Part shown: positions 10,701 through 22,059 of the stretch, piece after piece
How positions within the stretch are numbered: the first letter of the stretch is position 1
Layout: each line of letters begins with the position of its first letter
Source: Rhodotorula mucilaginosa
Taxonomy: Eukaryota; Basidiomycota; Microbotryomycetes; Sporidiobolales; Sporidiobolaceae
Assembly (NCBI GenBank): GCA_034406715.1
Contig: CP137877.1
Span: forward strand, 372,001-436,000
Length of the DNA stretch: 64,000 nt
Direction: 5' to 3'
The notes under the pieces: generated by a model
Databases searched by the model: none
Told to the model about the DNA's origin: nothing
What the model saw: only the letters and a program-made list of their open reading frames with translations
Position numbers and translations under genes: made by a program

Positions 10701-11964
10701 CCAGAATATGCGGCGAGAGGTTGGGGAGGTGATAGCCAGGTTGGTACGAGGATGGCGAAGAAGCGTCCGAGCCGGCGTGCCCTGAGGGCCTTCTTTGCGG
10801 TGCAGAGGGGGCGTAGGGACCGTCCGGATAGGGTGGTCGAGGGTACTGAGCAGGGTACTGAGCAGGGTGCCGGTGAAGCTCTTGCGGGTAGACTGGCTGC
10901 TGCGAATACACCTGCTGAGGAGGTGGTGGTACCGGCACGCCGTACGGCTGCGGCGCCACGAGTTGGACGTAGTGCCCGTCCGAAGTCGCGACCAAACCGG
11001 TGGGATAGCCGCCGCTTGGCGCCGGGTAACCGAGCACGTACGTCGGTCGCACGGGAGCCTGGGCCGCCACCGGGTGAACGTGGTAGTACTGCGGTGGCGG
11101 CGGGTACGGCGTCGACTCGTACCCTGGGCCGCCCCAATGCACGGGGTTGTTGGGTGCCGGAAGATAGCCACCCTGACCGTAGCTCGTTTCGAGAAGCGGA
11201 TGCGCGGAATAGCTCGAGCCGGGGAAACCGGGACGGCGTAGAGGTTCGGCGGGAGGATACGACGGGGCGCCAGGCAAGTAGTACGCGTCGGAAGAGCTCG
11301 ACGCCGACCGCGGGGGGCGCGGGCGTCCAGGCAAATCTTCCGGTGCTGCGACTCTATGTGGAGTGCGACCGGGCGGGATCATCTGGGTCTTGAGTGTCGA
11401 TTGTCGCGGCACCGATTCTGCGCTGTTGGTGCGCGGCGCCGAGCTTCCGAGCGAATCATACTGCCGATACGCGGAGGTCAGCGCATCCCCCCGACGAAAG
11501 AGTATGGCGTCATAGAGATGCGCTCACGAGGCTGGTGACCGAAGTTGTCCGACTGGCGGGAGAGCGTGAAGAATAGCTGGTGAAAGAACTCTGCACGCGG
11601 GCGAGCCCTGGCCTCGTCGGTATCGGATGCGCTCCGCCCGGCACTGGAGATCCCGGTTCTGTAGATGCGCCAGCAGGTGGTGTCAACTCGAGTCGCATAG
11701 GCCGACGTGAGATCGGTTCGCGGGGGAGTTGAAGGTGTCGAAAAACTGACCGATCGAACCGTCATCGCCACCAAACTCGCTGTCTGTAGAGTCGAGGCGG
11801 AGGTTCTGCTCCATCGCGAGTTCCATCCCGCCGTGGATCGATCTGTCGAGCTGTCTTGGCCCGGCAAGTCCCGTCCGCGTCGGATCTGCTGCCGATCCGA
11901 CATCGCCGGCGCCGACGAGTCCGCCTCCTCGTCGCTCTCGGTCGTAGCCGTACGGCGCGCTCAT
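7786..11964 (-). CDS. RRM + YTH domain RNA-binding protein (putative m6A reader)
   Basis: Exons 11964-11751, 11658-11528, 11460-10112, 9976-9425, 9356-9272, 9207-8462, 8390-8328, 8255-8179, 8093-7786 (1174 residues). A Pro/Tyr/Ser-rich region of about 560 residues precedes an RRM beginning LWVGNVPSDA (about 562-700). The YTH domain starts with RYFILKSHDISEL (about 749) and includes GMWATQPHNE, SVYLLFGANGAGSWFGYARM, then TPFAIEWIQV, LPFVRTRHIRNSFNGN and VKISRDGTEIEP. The tryptophans of GMW and EWI correspond to the m6A-binding cage in YTH proteins; m6A recognition is inferred. A low-complexity insert of about 220 residues splits the YTH domain after GYARM. RRM+YTH architecture is known in fungi. 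Joins of the first three exons are less certain than the rest; all later joins restore family sequence. No ATG opens the main exon, so the spliced start at 11964 is needed. Confidence 0.82.
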
Positions 11965-12904
11965 GCGGCGTGTAGCCCGAAAGCGCTGAGCTTTGTTGCG
12001 CTGCTAGAGCCCCTGCTGCAGCTCTTGGCGGGTGGTCGTCTGCGCGAAGAAGGAACAAAAGTCGCCTCGGGCGGTCTGGTCCAGGCCCAAGAAGACGAGC
12101 GGGACGCGGCGTGAAAAAATCGACAGACGGCGGCCGGTAGCCGAGCAGCCGTACGGTGCGAGGAAGGTCGGGCAACCCAAAGGGCCCCTGGACGAAGGAC
12201 AGCGTAAGGGGAGCGCTGGAGGAATCGTCGAGATGCAGGTGCAGGGACGGCGAGAACTGCAGGCGGAGCGAATATTTCAGGTGAAAGTCGGCCAAGGATC
12301 TGCAAAACCGAGCGCGGCCTGTCGATCTGACCGCGGATCACTACACTCGAGGCTTGCAGGCCAGCAAGGAGCGGATGCCCGCGGTTCTTTTGACCAGAGC
12401 GCCAGTAACGTGGACCGAGGCACCGTCAGTCGTTGGTCAGTCGTCAATTTCAGCAGACGAGCACCGACGCAATCAATCATGACGAACTTGCAAGGCCCCC
12501 CCGCCTTTATCGCCCCTCTGATGTCGATCACCTTTTTCTTTCGCCGGCTCTCGGTCTCGGCATACATACCCATTGTGGCTCTTGATCATGAATATATTGA
12601 TCCCCGCGGCGCCCGCCGCCGCCAGCCGCGTGAGGCTCAAAACGCGATGAATCGTCAACTCGACCATCCGCAGCACCTCCAAGTCGTCACCGACTACGTT
12701 TCGGATCCCAGCACGAAACATGCTTAATCGCCAGACCGAGAGCTTAGCCAGTTCCATCGGAAAGACTATCAATCGTATCGTAACGACATCGATTTCGAGG
12801 GATGCGCGAGCTTGCTTCCTCGCCCGCTGCTGGTAACTAGATCCTGAAGCCGATCCAACAGCTGGTGGGACATCATTCTGTTTCAATTCTCGACGGGCCG
12901 TCGC
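11965..12904. other. Long region upstream of the YTH gene, no gene assigned
   Basis: About 940 bp between the YTH start and the O-fucosyltransferase stop, both on the minus strand. Minus-strand open frames at 12277-12573 and 12473-12886 contain methionine-started peptides, but codon choice lacks the strong C/G third-base bias of neighbouring genes and no domain is visible. The simplest reading is a long, possibly spliced 5' leader with upstream ORFs plus a promoter. A small spliced gene cannot be excluded. Confidence 0.4.
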
Positions 12905-15345
12905 CTAGGGACTGTTCCACGGCGCGACCAGACCGTTCTCGACGTAGTTGTCGTGAAGGATCGTCGTGGTGTACCCGCTGAAAGTCGATTGATGCGTACC
13001 GAGCACCCGCACAGCTCGCGCTGCGATCTGATGCAGAGAAGAAAGCGAATCAGCTTCGAAACTTGCGAAAAGAGAGAGCGCGCAAAGAGAACAAATTCGA
13101 CTCGCCTCGGCCTCGAGGAACGGCAGCAGGAATTTCCCGAGATCGGTCCCGTCCCAATCGCTGGTCCACTGACTCGGAGTTGGCGTAGTCCCCTTCGCTT
13201 CGTCGCGGGTCTTTGCAGCACCAGCGAGTCGGACCAGCTCGGCGATCGGCTCGACGTTGACCTCGTTGACAGCGCCCGTCGCGGCGGAAAAGTCACCGAG
13301 CAGGAACGTGCAAGGGAACCACCGGAAGAAGGGCGCGAGGTTCGGATCCGAGGTCGGACGACGAGAATCGGTCGCGATGTAGAGGGGCGTGTTGAGGCGA
13401 GCGAGGTGAGGCGACTCGTGCAGGTTGCCTCGGCAGCGAAGATGCGGCGCGAGCGGACGCGCAGGACTACCTCGGAGCGGCATGCGGCGTACCAGGTGCA
13501 TCAGATCATTCGTCTCGGCTTCGTCCGACGCGAAGAGTGGCGATGCGTTGCCTGGGACAGATGCGCGGTCGGATTCTCCAACTTCATCGACGTCGGAGTA
13601 ATCGACGAAAAGGGCAGAGACTGGGTGCACCAGCTCCGCCCTGTGTTCTCGCGTCCAATGAGCGAGGCCCGCTCGCCGTTTCCGACGAGGCTCCGAGGTC
13701 TTGTAAAGCCTCTCGGCGACAGCTTTCGGGAGGCCGAAAACCTCGGTGCAGAGTTTGAGAAAGAGTCGGTGCATGTTTTCCGCCGCGTGAGACTGTACAG
13801 GTTGTGTATGAGTCAGCTTTGAAGATCAGGCGCACGAGGGCGAGGGGGACGCGGGCGTACCTTGAAGACTCCGTCCCCAACACGAGCATGCACAGCGACA
13901 TACGAGCCGAGCGCGTCTCGAACCTGGTCACTGATCGCGTCTAGCCCTTCGTTGCGCAGGATCATCTTGGCGCTCGTCTCGTCGTGCAGCGCCTTGTTCC
14001 TCGGATCGACCAGCTTGAGTCGACTTCCAGAGAAAAGACTGCCGAACCAGAGGAGACGCTTCGAGCCGATTCCGGCCGGGTCGCGAAGGTCATCGAGCTC
14101 GAGCCTGGACTCGAAAGAGCCATCGAGTGCAGTGTCGCGCGAGTCCAGAATCTGGTACGAACGTCGAGCCGTGTCTTCGAAGGTGTGAATGTCGGCGGGG
14201 GCGAGGCCGAGCCCTTCCGTTGTGCTCGTGAGCCATTCCGTCGACGAGTTCCAGCGATCGACGAGAGCGTGGTCCTGGAGAAGGTCAGGTTCGATGAGAT
14301 AGTCCCACCCGACGTACGTCCCTGTTGAATCTAGGATTTAGTGACCCGACCTTCAACCACGACAGCAAAGGAAGCGAGAAGAAGGCCTACACCCCGTTGA
14401 CGGATCGCACGCTTCACCTAACCCGATCAAATGTGATTTAGGGTTGGTGGCTGCAGGCTTGTCGGGTTCGAGTCCGGCCTTGCACCGCTCCGAGAAGACG
14501 ACGGTGTGCTTGGGATCGGGTTCCCACGGCATGGCGTGCCCGAGTCGGGCAGGCGGGAGGAGAAGTGTACGGTTGAGCAGCTGGGCGAGTACGAGTGCGT
14601 TGACAAGGGATTTGCGCTCTGCGGGTACAGGCTCTTATACGATGAGGAATGGTTCCGACTCGGAGAGACACAAGGGGCTCGGGAGTTTCTTTCGCCAGAA
14701 CTCACGGTTGTGGAATCCCGAATGGTTTTCGTACGCGAGGTACTTTGTCGTTGATCTGGAGTGCAGGTCGGCATTAGGCGGTCGAGGTCGTGGGTGTACG
14801 TTCCAAGAGGGTACCGGATCAGGTGCGGCCTCGGATGCAAGCGAAGCAATGGCGGTCGTGGAGGTTGGCGCCACCGGAGCGGCAGTTTCTTGGAATGGAG
14901 GGCTCGCCCAGTCGTCTTCGAGGTCTCCAGCAATTTCGGCTTGCTCACTGTGCAGTGCGAGATGTCCCCCTTGAACCGTCGTCGATGATGCTGAAAACGA
15001 CTCGTGCGCGGCGTTCCAGATCTCTGCGGGCGAGCCGAGGTCTGCATTCCCGGTCGTACTGATGCGCCAGCCCGATCCCGCCAGTAGAATGACGGCAAAA
15101 CACCCAACGAGCCATCTTCGCGTCTGCGTCGTCGTCGTCGGCCCCGCCTCGGACGGCTTCCATGTCGCCACGTCCTCGGTCGGCGTGCGAGACCATCCTG
15201 CGTCTGTCCTCGCGAGCAGCGGCCCCTCTACGGACGCGATGGGCGAGTAATCGGACGTCGAAGGCGAAGTTCGCCAACTGGCGATCCGAGCGACAAAGTC
15301 GTGAGCAGCAGGCGGAGACGAACGCGGCTGCCGAGCAGTTGCCAT
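12905..15345 (-). CDS. GDP-fucose protein O-fucosyltransferase-like glycosyltransferase (type II membrane protein)
   Basis: Exons 15345-14706, 14618-14391, 14321-13861, 13792-13106, 13027-12905 give 712 residues. A membrane anchor (WLVGCFAVILLAGSGW) follows a cytosolic leader of about 90 residues, as expected for a Golgi/ER glycosyltransferase. The catalytic region begins KYLAYENHSGFHNQR and continues ALVLAQLLNRTLLLPPARLG (joined across intron 1), then VGWDYLIEPDLL, YVAVHARVGDGVF with the His and Arg typical of the O-FucT fold, and ends FLEAEIAARAVRVLG...STFSGY. These are features of the fungal O-FucT-like family; donor and acceptor substrates are unknown. The last intron (13105-13028) uses a GC donor (GCGAGT), is 78 nt and stop-free, and removing it restores the conserved FLEAE-IAARA junction. 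Confidence 0.85.
13028..13105 (-). other. GC-AG intron in the O-fucosyltransferase-like gene
   Basis: The boundaries read GAG|GCGAGT ... GCATCAG|ATC on the minus strand, with a GCTGATT branch-like site and a pyrimidine tract. No GT donor in suitable phase gives the conserved family sequence. The intron is 78 nt with no in-frame stop, so an unspliced transcript would encode 26 extra residues. Confidence 0.8.
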
Positions 15346-15694
15346 CTTGGAGGTGCAGAGCTCTCTCGATTCCTGTCGAGCCCTTTCCTGACTTGCCGCG
15401 GTGGGAACGGGAGCGAGCCTGTCCTCGAGGAGCGATCGACAACAGAGAACAAGGGCGGCGCGAATTCGCGCTCGCCCGTGACTGCCGTGTCTCGTATAGC
15501 TCAATGCGAATGTAGAAAACGTTCACTCTCCAACGCAGCGAGTCCTGTCCTGGTATTGCAGCCTCAGATACATGGACAGACCACATTACCACCTCGACAA
15601 CACGGCGTTCCTTTTCGCCCGCGAGACCTCGTCCTCCTCACCTTGCTTTACAAGCTCCGGACCTACAGGCAAGCGATAGCTTTGAGATAGCCCA
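15346..15694. promoter_or_regulatory. O-fucosyltransferase 5' region / CDC73 3' region
   Basis: A 349-bp tandem gap between CDC73 (ending 15695) and the O-fucosyltransferase start. It should hold the CDC73 3' UTR and the promoter of the downstream gene. I see no ORF or distinct motif. Confidence 0.5.
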
Positions 15695-17386
15695 TTAGAA
15701 GGACAGCCACGGCTTGTTGGTCTGGATCCAGCCCTCGAGCTGTCGCCAAAAGTCGGCGACCGTCGATTTGTCGATGTGGCGCTTGCTCGGGTCGATCTGG
15801 ACGCGCAGAAGGCCGGTAAGGTATCAGTCACGTCAAGAGGGGGTCGCGTGAGTGGAACGGAAGAGCGCACCCTCAGTTCCGAGACGTTCCAGCTGCGGAT
15901 CTTGGCGTTTGGCGGGTCAGCGGTCCATTGCGGGTAGACGCCCTTGACTGCGAGCGACCAACATGCGACGCAAATCAGCAATTCGCGACCTTGAGAACGG
16001 AAGAACAAGTGTGAGTGTTCGGACGTACCGTTGTGGAACAGCTCCTTTGGTTCTTTCCACTTGTACGGCTTGAACTGCCACTCCTGCCCGGTCGTCATGA
16101 CGCAAACCACACGATCCCTAGCGTTCGAAACGCGAGTCAGCACTCATACACAATTTCTCAGTTCACCCCAGCGGCAGACACGCACCACGCCTCGTCGAGC
16201 TTGCCGGCTCCGCCAAACTTGCTGAGAGCCTCGACCGAATCGACGACAAAGTATCGCGCGTTCCTCGTCTCGTTGCCGGCCCCTCCGACCGATCCGGTCG
16301 CGCGCGCGTGATTGATCTGGATCACGTCCTCGGCCACGTACGCTGTCGATGCACCGGCTGCTTCTCTCCGGGCATCCTCCGACGGAATAAACCTGGAAAA
16401 AGCGATTTCCCGCCAAGTCAGTTTGATGAGATCCCCCTTCCAAGAGTCGGCACGCAGCTGCAATCGCACCTTGACTCTTCGAGCAGTTGCTTGACGTTGT
16501 GCATCGTGATGAGCGCCGTCGAGGAAGGCGAGATCATGATGATCGGGTTCAGTTGCTTCTTCTTTTGCGGCTTGGCGCCAGCGGGTGCAAGCGGTTGTGC
16601 CGGCTGTCGTTTGCCCATATCCTCCTTCATCTGCTTCAGCCGTGGCCCGACGAGCGCTCGTACAGACTCAAAGTTCTGTAGGTGCAGCGTCAGTTCAATG
16701 CGGCGAAAAGAGAGTAGCACACAGGAACGCACATTGATTCGTTCGCCACGCAGGACGGTTTCCCGATTGTGGTATGCGCCTCCGGACCTTTCCACCTTGG
16801 GTTCGTTCGGGCCGACGAGGAATCCGTACGCGGGTCCGTCAATGATGCTGATCATCCGTTTGACCTTTTCCTGGTCGTCCCGGTCCGGCACGTAGCGAGC
16901 CTTCTTGGCGGGCGGTGCGCCCCCTGCTAACGGAGCGGTCGTCGAGGACGATGCTGCGTCTGCTGCGTCCCGCTTCAGCCCTGCGGGCAAGGGCCGGATC
17001 CGCCCTTCCGGTCCATCGATGTCTCCCTCCCCGGCGAGGTAGCTGCACACGATCCTGCGGTCCGTGGCCGAGATGAAGGCAATCCCTGCTTCAGATGCCT
17101 TCCTGAGATAGTCTCCGAACGGGGCAGCGCGTTCGTTGTAGCCGAGCAACAGCGTCGCGAGGTCATAAGTCGGCGCGGCGGGGTCGTCGACGCTGTCGCG
17201 CGGGTTGCTCAGGAAGCGCGTCGGCGTCTGCTTTGCGAAGTTGTGCTTGTTGCTGCCGTGTCCGAACGAGATCTCTGTCGCGTCCTTGAGGTTGAACACT
17301 TCGTCGCCCGTCGATGAGCGGAGTGAGATCGCCTGCCCGGAGCTCAGCGCCTGCCGCAGCAGGAGCAACGGGTCCTCAGAGGTCAT
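15695..17386 (-). CDS. CDC73: Cdc73/parafibromin, Paf1 transcription elongation complex subunit
   Basis: Exons 17386-16733, 16675-16470, 16392-16186, 16117-16029, 15947-15871, 15796-15695 give 444 residues, close to fungal Cdc73. The N-terminus (MTSEDPLLLLRQALSSG) and the block FSNPRDSVDDPAAPTYDL-like (here FLSNPRDSVDDPAAPTYDL) are Cdc73-typical. The C-terminal GTPase-like domain begins LNPIIMISPSSTALITMHN and runs through RFIPSEDARREA, YFVVDSVEAL, WDRVVCVMTTGQEWQFKPYKW to the end FWRQLEGWIQTNKPW. Paf1C travels with RNA polymerase II and supports histone modification and 3'-end formation. The first intron is 57 nt and stop-free; the rest break the frame. The start ATG at 17386 is the first in frame and matches the family N-terminus. 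Confidence 0.95.
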
Positions 17387-17760
17387 GTTCGATTCTTGGG
17401 CCAGCCGTCACGCGGGATGCAGGCGAGTCAGGTTGGCGAGGTGGAGTGAACAAGGCGGCGGCGTTGCGGATAACTCTGACTGTGCGGACGAGACACGAAT
17501 ATGCGCAAATTGCACTCGAAAATCCCTTACAGCGATGCAGGAAAGCTACAACTGAATCGTAGAGCCAATTCCGAAGCGCGTCCTCGCTTTGCAGGGATGT
17601 CTCGCCCTACAAAGACTTCGTGAAGAGGAAAAAACTCCGGAGCAAGAGCCGGGCAGGACGCAGCTAACCCCGCGCAAAGGGTGTGAATGTAAGAGAGACA
17701 ACAATGCAGTAAGTCGAGAGCCGTACACACAAGTCCACCGTCCGCGCTTCGTCCGTCCAT
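17387..17760. promoter_or_regulatory. CDC73 5' region / KRE33 3' region
   Basis: A 374-bp gap between two minus-strand genes. No supported ORF. It should contain the CDC73 promoter and the KRE33 polyadenylation region. Confidence 0.5.
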
Positions 17761-20700
17761 CTAGTGCTTCTTCTGCTTCTTGTCCTTCTTCTGCTTCTTG
17801 CCGTTCGCCTTGTTCGCGCCGTCCTCGGCTCCGCCCTCCGGTCCCTTGCGCTTCAAACCTTTCGTCGAGTTCGGGTTCTTGACGCTGACGGTAGAGGAAG
17901 CGGTAGCCTTGCCACCGGCGAGCTTGGCAGCGACCTGGGCTTCCGCCGCCGCCCACTCGTCCTTCGAACCTCCGATCGAGTACCTAAGCAGGTCGGAAGG
18001 GAGGGAGAGCGAGAGAGAGACCGTCAGACTAAAAGTTGATGCCAGGGAGACGCGCTGGGAAGGAGAGACCTTACTCACTGCTTCAAGTCGAGCGAATCAA
18101 TCACCTCGCGCTGTTGATCCCGCAGCTGCTTGAGCACCTCGTCGCCCTCGGCCTCGAGCTCCTTGGCGATCGCAGCCTTGTTCGAGAGCTGAGTCGCAAC
18201 GCCCGAGCCGTTCAAGTTCGGGTTGGGTGTCGGCAAGATGCGAGCGGCAGCGGCGGCGGCGGCGTCCTCGGAGGGCAACGTGCGCGCCACGTCGTCCTTC
18301 AAAAGCTCCTGCAGAGCCTTGGTGAGCTTGCGAATGACCTTGACGAAGAGCGCCAGCGTTTGCGCGACCGGAAGCTGCAGTTCGGACTGCCAGGAGGAAG
18401 GCAAGTCAGCCGACTCGCTCAGATCAGATCTTCGAAGAGAGGAAAGCTGAACGTACCTCGATGTCCTCGACAGACTTGCGCTGCAGACCAAGGGCGCAGA
18501 GGATCGACGCTTGCACGCCAGACAGTTTGACGTCTTCCGGGAGGCGGCGGGTAAAGTAGAGGCCGGCGAGCGTCGGCAACAGGTCGAGAATGACGTGGTA
18601 GTCGAGCATGTTGTTGCCGTACGACTCGAGACGCTTCAGGTCAAAGGGCGAGAACAAGTCGCGCACATCGGTCGACACGAGGGCTGCAGATGGGGTCGGG
18701 AAGTTCAGCATGGAAGATGGCCGACGACAGGTAAGGCTAACTCTTGCCAACTCACTTCGTCGGCTGTCGAGAGTCTCGAGCACACTCGCAGCCTCGAGGA
18801 TGCTCAATGCGGTGATCGAGCCAAACTCGCGGAACTTGTACGAAAGCAGAGTGATGAACCGCTTGCGGAAATCTGCGCGCATGCGGGGCCAAAAGTCAGA
18901 ACACTTGAAGGCGCTGAAGAGAGGTCGGGAAGATTTGTCAAGCTCACCGACAGAGAAGGCGCCGAGCCACCGGTTTGCTTCCTCAGCATTCTTGTTGAGC
19001 CCACGAAGCATGACGCACGAGTGCTCGCCGGTCAAGTCGTTCTGCGACTGGCGCAAGTACAGAGGGACGAAGCCGGCCCGCTTCCAGAACTTGAACAGCG
19101 ACGGCGTAATGCCGTACGAGGTACCGAGGTAGTCGAGGTTCTCCGGTTGACGCTCCGAGAGGCGCTGCAACAGAGGCGGCATCTTGGCGGCGTCACGGAT
19201 CCCGATCCGGTCCGTCGCGAGCGAAGCGTCCTCGTCCACCTTGGCGACGTCCTCGAACGTTTCGACCTCGAGCTCGGCAGCGACCTCGTCCAAGTTCAAG
19301 AGCTCGCCGCTGTAGAACGAGTTGAGCGCCTGCAAAGTCCGGCTGCCGTAGCCCATCTTGGCGTAATCCGGGTGGGCGGCGATACGGACAACGCGGGCTC
19401 CAGAGAGGCTAGCAAAGTCGTCGTCCTGGAACTGCTGCGTAATCGTCCACGGGATCAAGTCACCGCCGGCGAGCTTGCCCCGCGCGAGGTTGTCCATGAC
19501 CGTCTGCTTCGAGATGTTGCCCTCGAGTGCGACCTGAACCACGACGAGCGGTTCCGGCAGAGAGTTGTCTCCTTCCTTCAGCGGCGGCAGGAGGACGAAG
19601 AGGTGGTGGCCGGGCGCGTCCGACATGAGCTGCAAGTCGTTCGGCGAGTTCTTGTAGTGCGAAGCGACGTAGAGGCTCATCATCCGCTGCAGGAAGACTT
19701 CGGATGCCGGGTGGTAGGAGAAGAGGGTGTCGCGGTTGACGTAGTACAGCTCGCACTGGGACGGGTGCGGGCAACCCTGCAACGTCTTCTTGCTCGGCAC
19801 GGCAATCGTCGCATCGAGGCAGAGCAGCTGATTCAGCCACTTCTCGATCTCGTCGCCCGGCGCGTACCGAATCGGGGTCGTGAGTTTGATCTCCTTCAGA
19901 GTGCGCGCGATCGCAAGCGACGACGAGGAGGATGACCCGCCTTTGACCGTCGTGCCGTCGTCGTTCTTGGTCGGCGCCGAGAGTGCAGAGGAAGGTCGCG
20001 ACATTTCTCGGAGCTGCTGCAGCAGCTTGAGCGAGAGTGATCGACCGGTACCTTCGTAGCCGTTGATGGTGGACGCCATGAAGACGAGGTACGGGCCGAG
20101 GAGCGAGCGGACGAGTGGGAGGGGGATGGCGGCAGCCTCGTCGATGACGACCAGCTCGGCCTGACCGAGGACGTGGTAATCTTGCGGTTGGATATACTGT
20201 GAGAAACAGGTCAGCGATGCGTTCTGGGACGGAGGGGCAGGCCGGGTGTACAAGGTCTCCTCGACGGAGACGCACCTGAATCGTCTGCCGGTGCTGACGG
20301 AAGATGTTGACTCGCACGACCGCGCCCTTCCACTCCGGGTTCGTCGACTGGACGATATCGTAATCGAGATGTTCCTCCCATCCAAGCTTGTCGAAGCCCT
20401 TGAAGATGAACTCGAACAAGGTCTTCAAGTTCTCGGGGCTCGGACTCGTGACAAAGATGTTGGAGTACGAGTGCAGCACGGCGAGGGCGATCGAGAGACC
20501 GAGCGCAGCCGACTTGCCTCGACCACGCGCGGCGGTGAGCGACACAGTCTGCGACAACGACTTGGACGTGATGGCGTCGGTAAAGGTCAAGATCGCCTTG
20601 GCCTGGTCGAGCGTCCTCGCCTCGGCGAGGATGTCGCCGACGCCCTTCGTGTCGGCCATGCTCTCCTTTAGGGCGCGCAACTCAGCCTCGCCTTCCTGTT

Positions 20701-21757
20701 CTCGTCGCTTGCCCTTGCCGGACGAGCGCGCCACGCCGACGCCGAGATCCGGGTCGATCGGTTCAATGTCCTTGCCGGCCGAGATTGGCAGGACGTTCAG
20801 CTCGTCGTCGACAATGAGACAAGACGGGTTGTTGCCGAGCGAGAGAAGGAAGCGCTCATTGAAGCGGGCGACGGGCGAGGCGGAAGACATGGAAGAGCGG
20901 TACCGGGCGTGAACATCCTGCGGAGGGGCGTTCCGTGGCTTCCGTTAGCTAGCGGTTCCTTTGGTAGTCGCAACCAAGCGTGCGCACCATCGACATGCTG
21001 TAGAGTCCTCGGAGACTCTTCATGCCCTGGAGCAGGCAGACGACGATTCCTCCTCCCTCGACCGTTTCGATCGTTCTGGCGAGCAAGTTGGGCGTGATCG
21101 CCTCAAAGTCCTGCAGGACGAGCATGTTGAACGTCTGTCCGAGAATTTTGTGCGTGTCCTTGTAGTACCTGTGCACAGTAGGGGCCTGGTAAGCCAGCGA
21201 TTCCACCATGACGGCAAAAAGAAACGGGGGCTGAAGACTCACGTGTACCGAATGTCGGTGACGCTAACAAAGAGCTCGAACGGGTTCATCTCGCCGACAT
21301 CTCGTTGACCGCGCTTGACCTCGCGCTTGACTTTCGACTCGCGCTGTTTCCGGTTCGACGAGAATCCGAGGTCCTTCTTGTAGCACCACAGGACGTTCGG
21401 TCGCGGATTCTTCTTCTGGGCTGTCGACGGGGAAGACAAGGCAGTCAGCAAAGTCAGTCCGTCTGGTCCTCGGTCGCGGCTAGGAGGGTCTACAGTGGCC
21501 TGGCACGAGGCTGGCACCGCCCCGCTCTGGAAAAAAGGCTGGACTGGCCAAAGCGACTCACCATCGGTCGGGTTCTGCAAGCTCGAAGTCGCGGTGCTGA
21601 GCAACCAGTGCAGGTTGACGATCTGGCTATGGGCCTTGGCGCGGTCTCCGACGAGGACGAAGAAGCTCCGGTGCGCCGTAATGAGGTTGTTCGAGATGAG
21701 AGCGGGGATCCGAGGGTCCAATGGCTTGCGCCGCCCTTGCGCGTTGGCTCCCGACAT
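17761..21757 (-). CDS. KRE33: RNA cytidine acetyltransferase (18S rRNA/tRNA ac4C), KRE33/NAT10
   Basis: Exons 21757-21562, 21420-21243, 21168-20988, 20917-20276, 20196-18948, 18872-18756, 18683-18457, 18386-18079, 17983-17761 give 1106 residues. The protein is close to yeast Kre33 throughout: KPLDPRIPALISNN start, MNPFELFVSVTDIRYTYYKD, LLARTIETVEGGGIVV, the helicase Walker A AARGRGKSAALG, the DEAAAIPLPLV box, and the GNAT part with GGDLIPW, SGARVVRIAAHPDYAKMGYG and DLTGEHSCVML. The C-terminus is Lys-rich (GKKQKKDKKQKKH), a nucleolar signal. It forms N4-acetylcytidine on 18S rRNA and, with an adaptor, on tRNA. A 75-nt intron (18947-18873) is stop-free; removing it joins AFSV to DFRKRF as in homologues. 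The TTG-started longer frame is not used; ATG at 21757 matches the family. Confidence 0.97.
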
Positions 21758-22059
21758 GACCAAGCAGGTTCAAGCGAGCGAATGCAAGGCCTGGACAGAG
21801 GAGGTCTAGAGTGTAGCGTCCAGCGTCCTCGCTTGCTTGTTGCGCGCACGAGCTCGACGCTTCAACGTGACTTTTTAAGTCCGCGGATGTAGAGTATAAT
21901 CTCTTTCTAGGAAGCCTTAGGCACACATCATTGACGTAACTAACGTCATTGCACAAAATGGATCGATTGTCCCCCCGGGGAAGGGACATCGTGGCCTGCT
22001 TGGGCGATGCGGTCGGGCTGGCCGCTCTCAGCCGCGAGTGAAGTCAAGTATGCACTCGA
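21758..22059. other. Tandem gap KRE33 5' / YIPF6 3'
   Basis: A 302-bp interval between two minus-strand genes, with no ORF of note. It includes a poorly GC-rich stretch (about 21880-21960) that may mark the KRE33 promoter. Nothing further seen. Confidence 0.5.

Noticed and set aside
12277-12573. Possible small OB-fold-like protein (peptides such as VHVTGALVKRT in another frame)
   Set aside because: The pieces lie in different frames with stop codons between them and no convincing splice sites; resemblance is too weak to call.
14460-14480. Perfect tRNA box B sequence GGTTCGAGTCC
   Set aside because: It lies inside the conserved O-fucosyltransferase coding exon on the other strand, and flanking bases do not form a T stem or cloverleaf.
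18511-19935. 474-codon plus-strand open frame
   Set aside because: It is antisense to the KRE33 core exon; its composition mirrors the complement and no domain is visible. Long antisense frames are common in this GC-rich genome.
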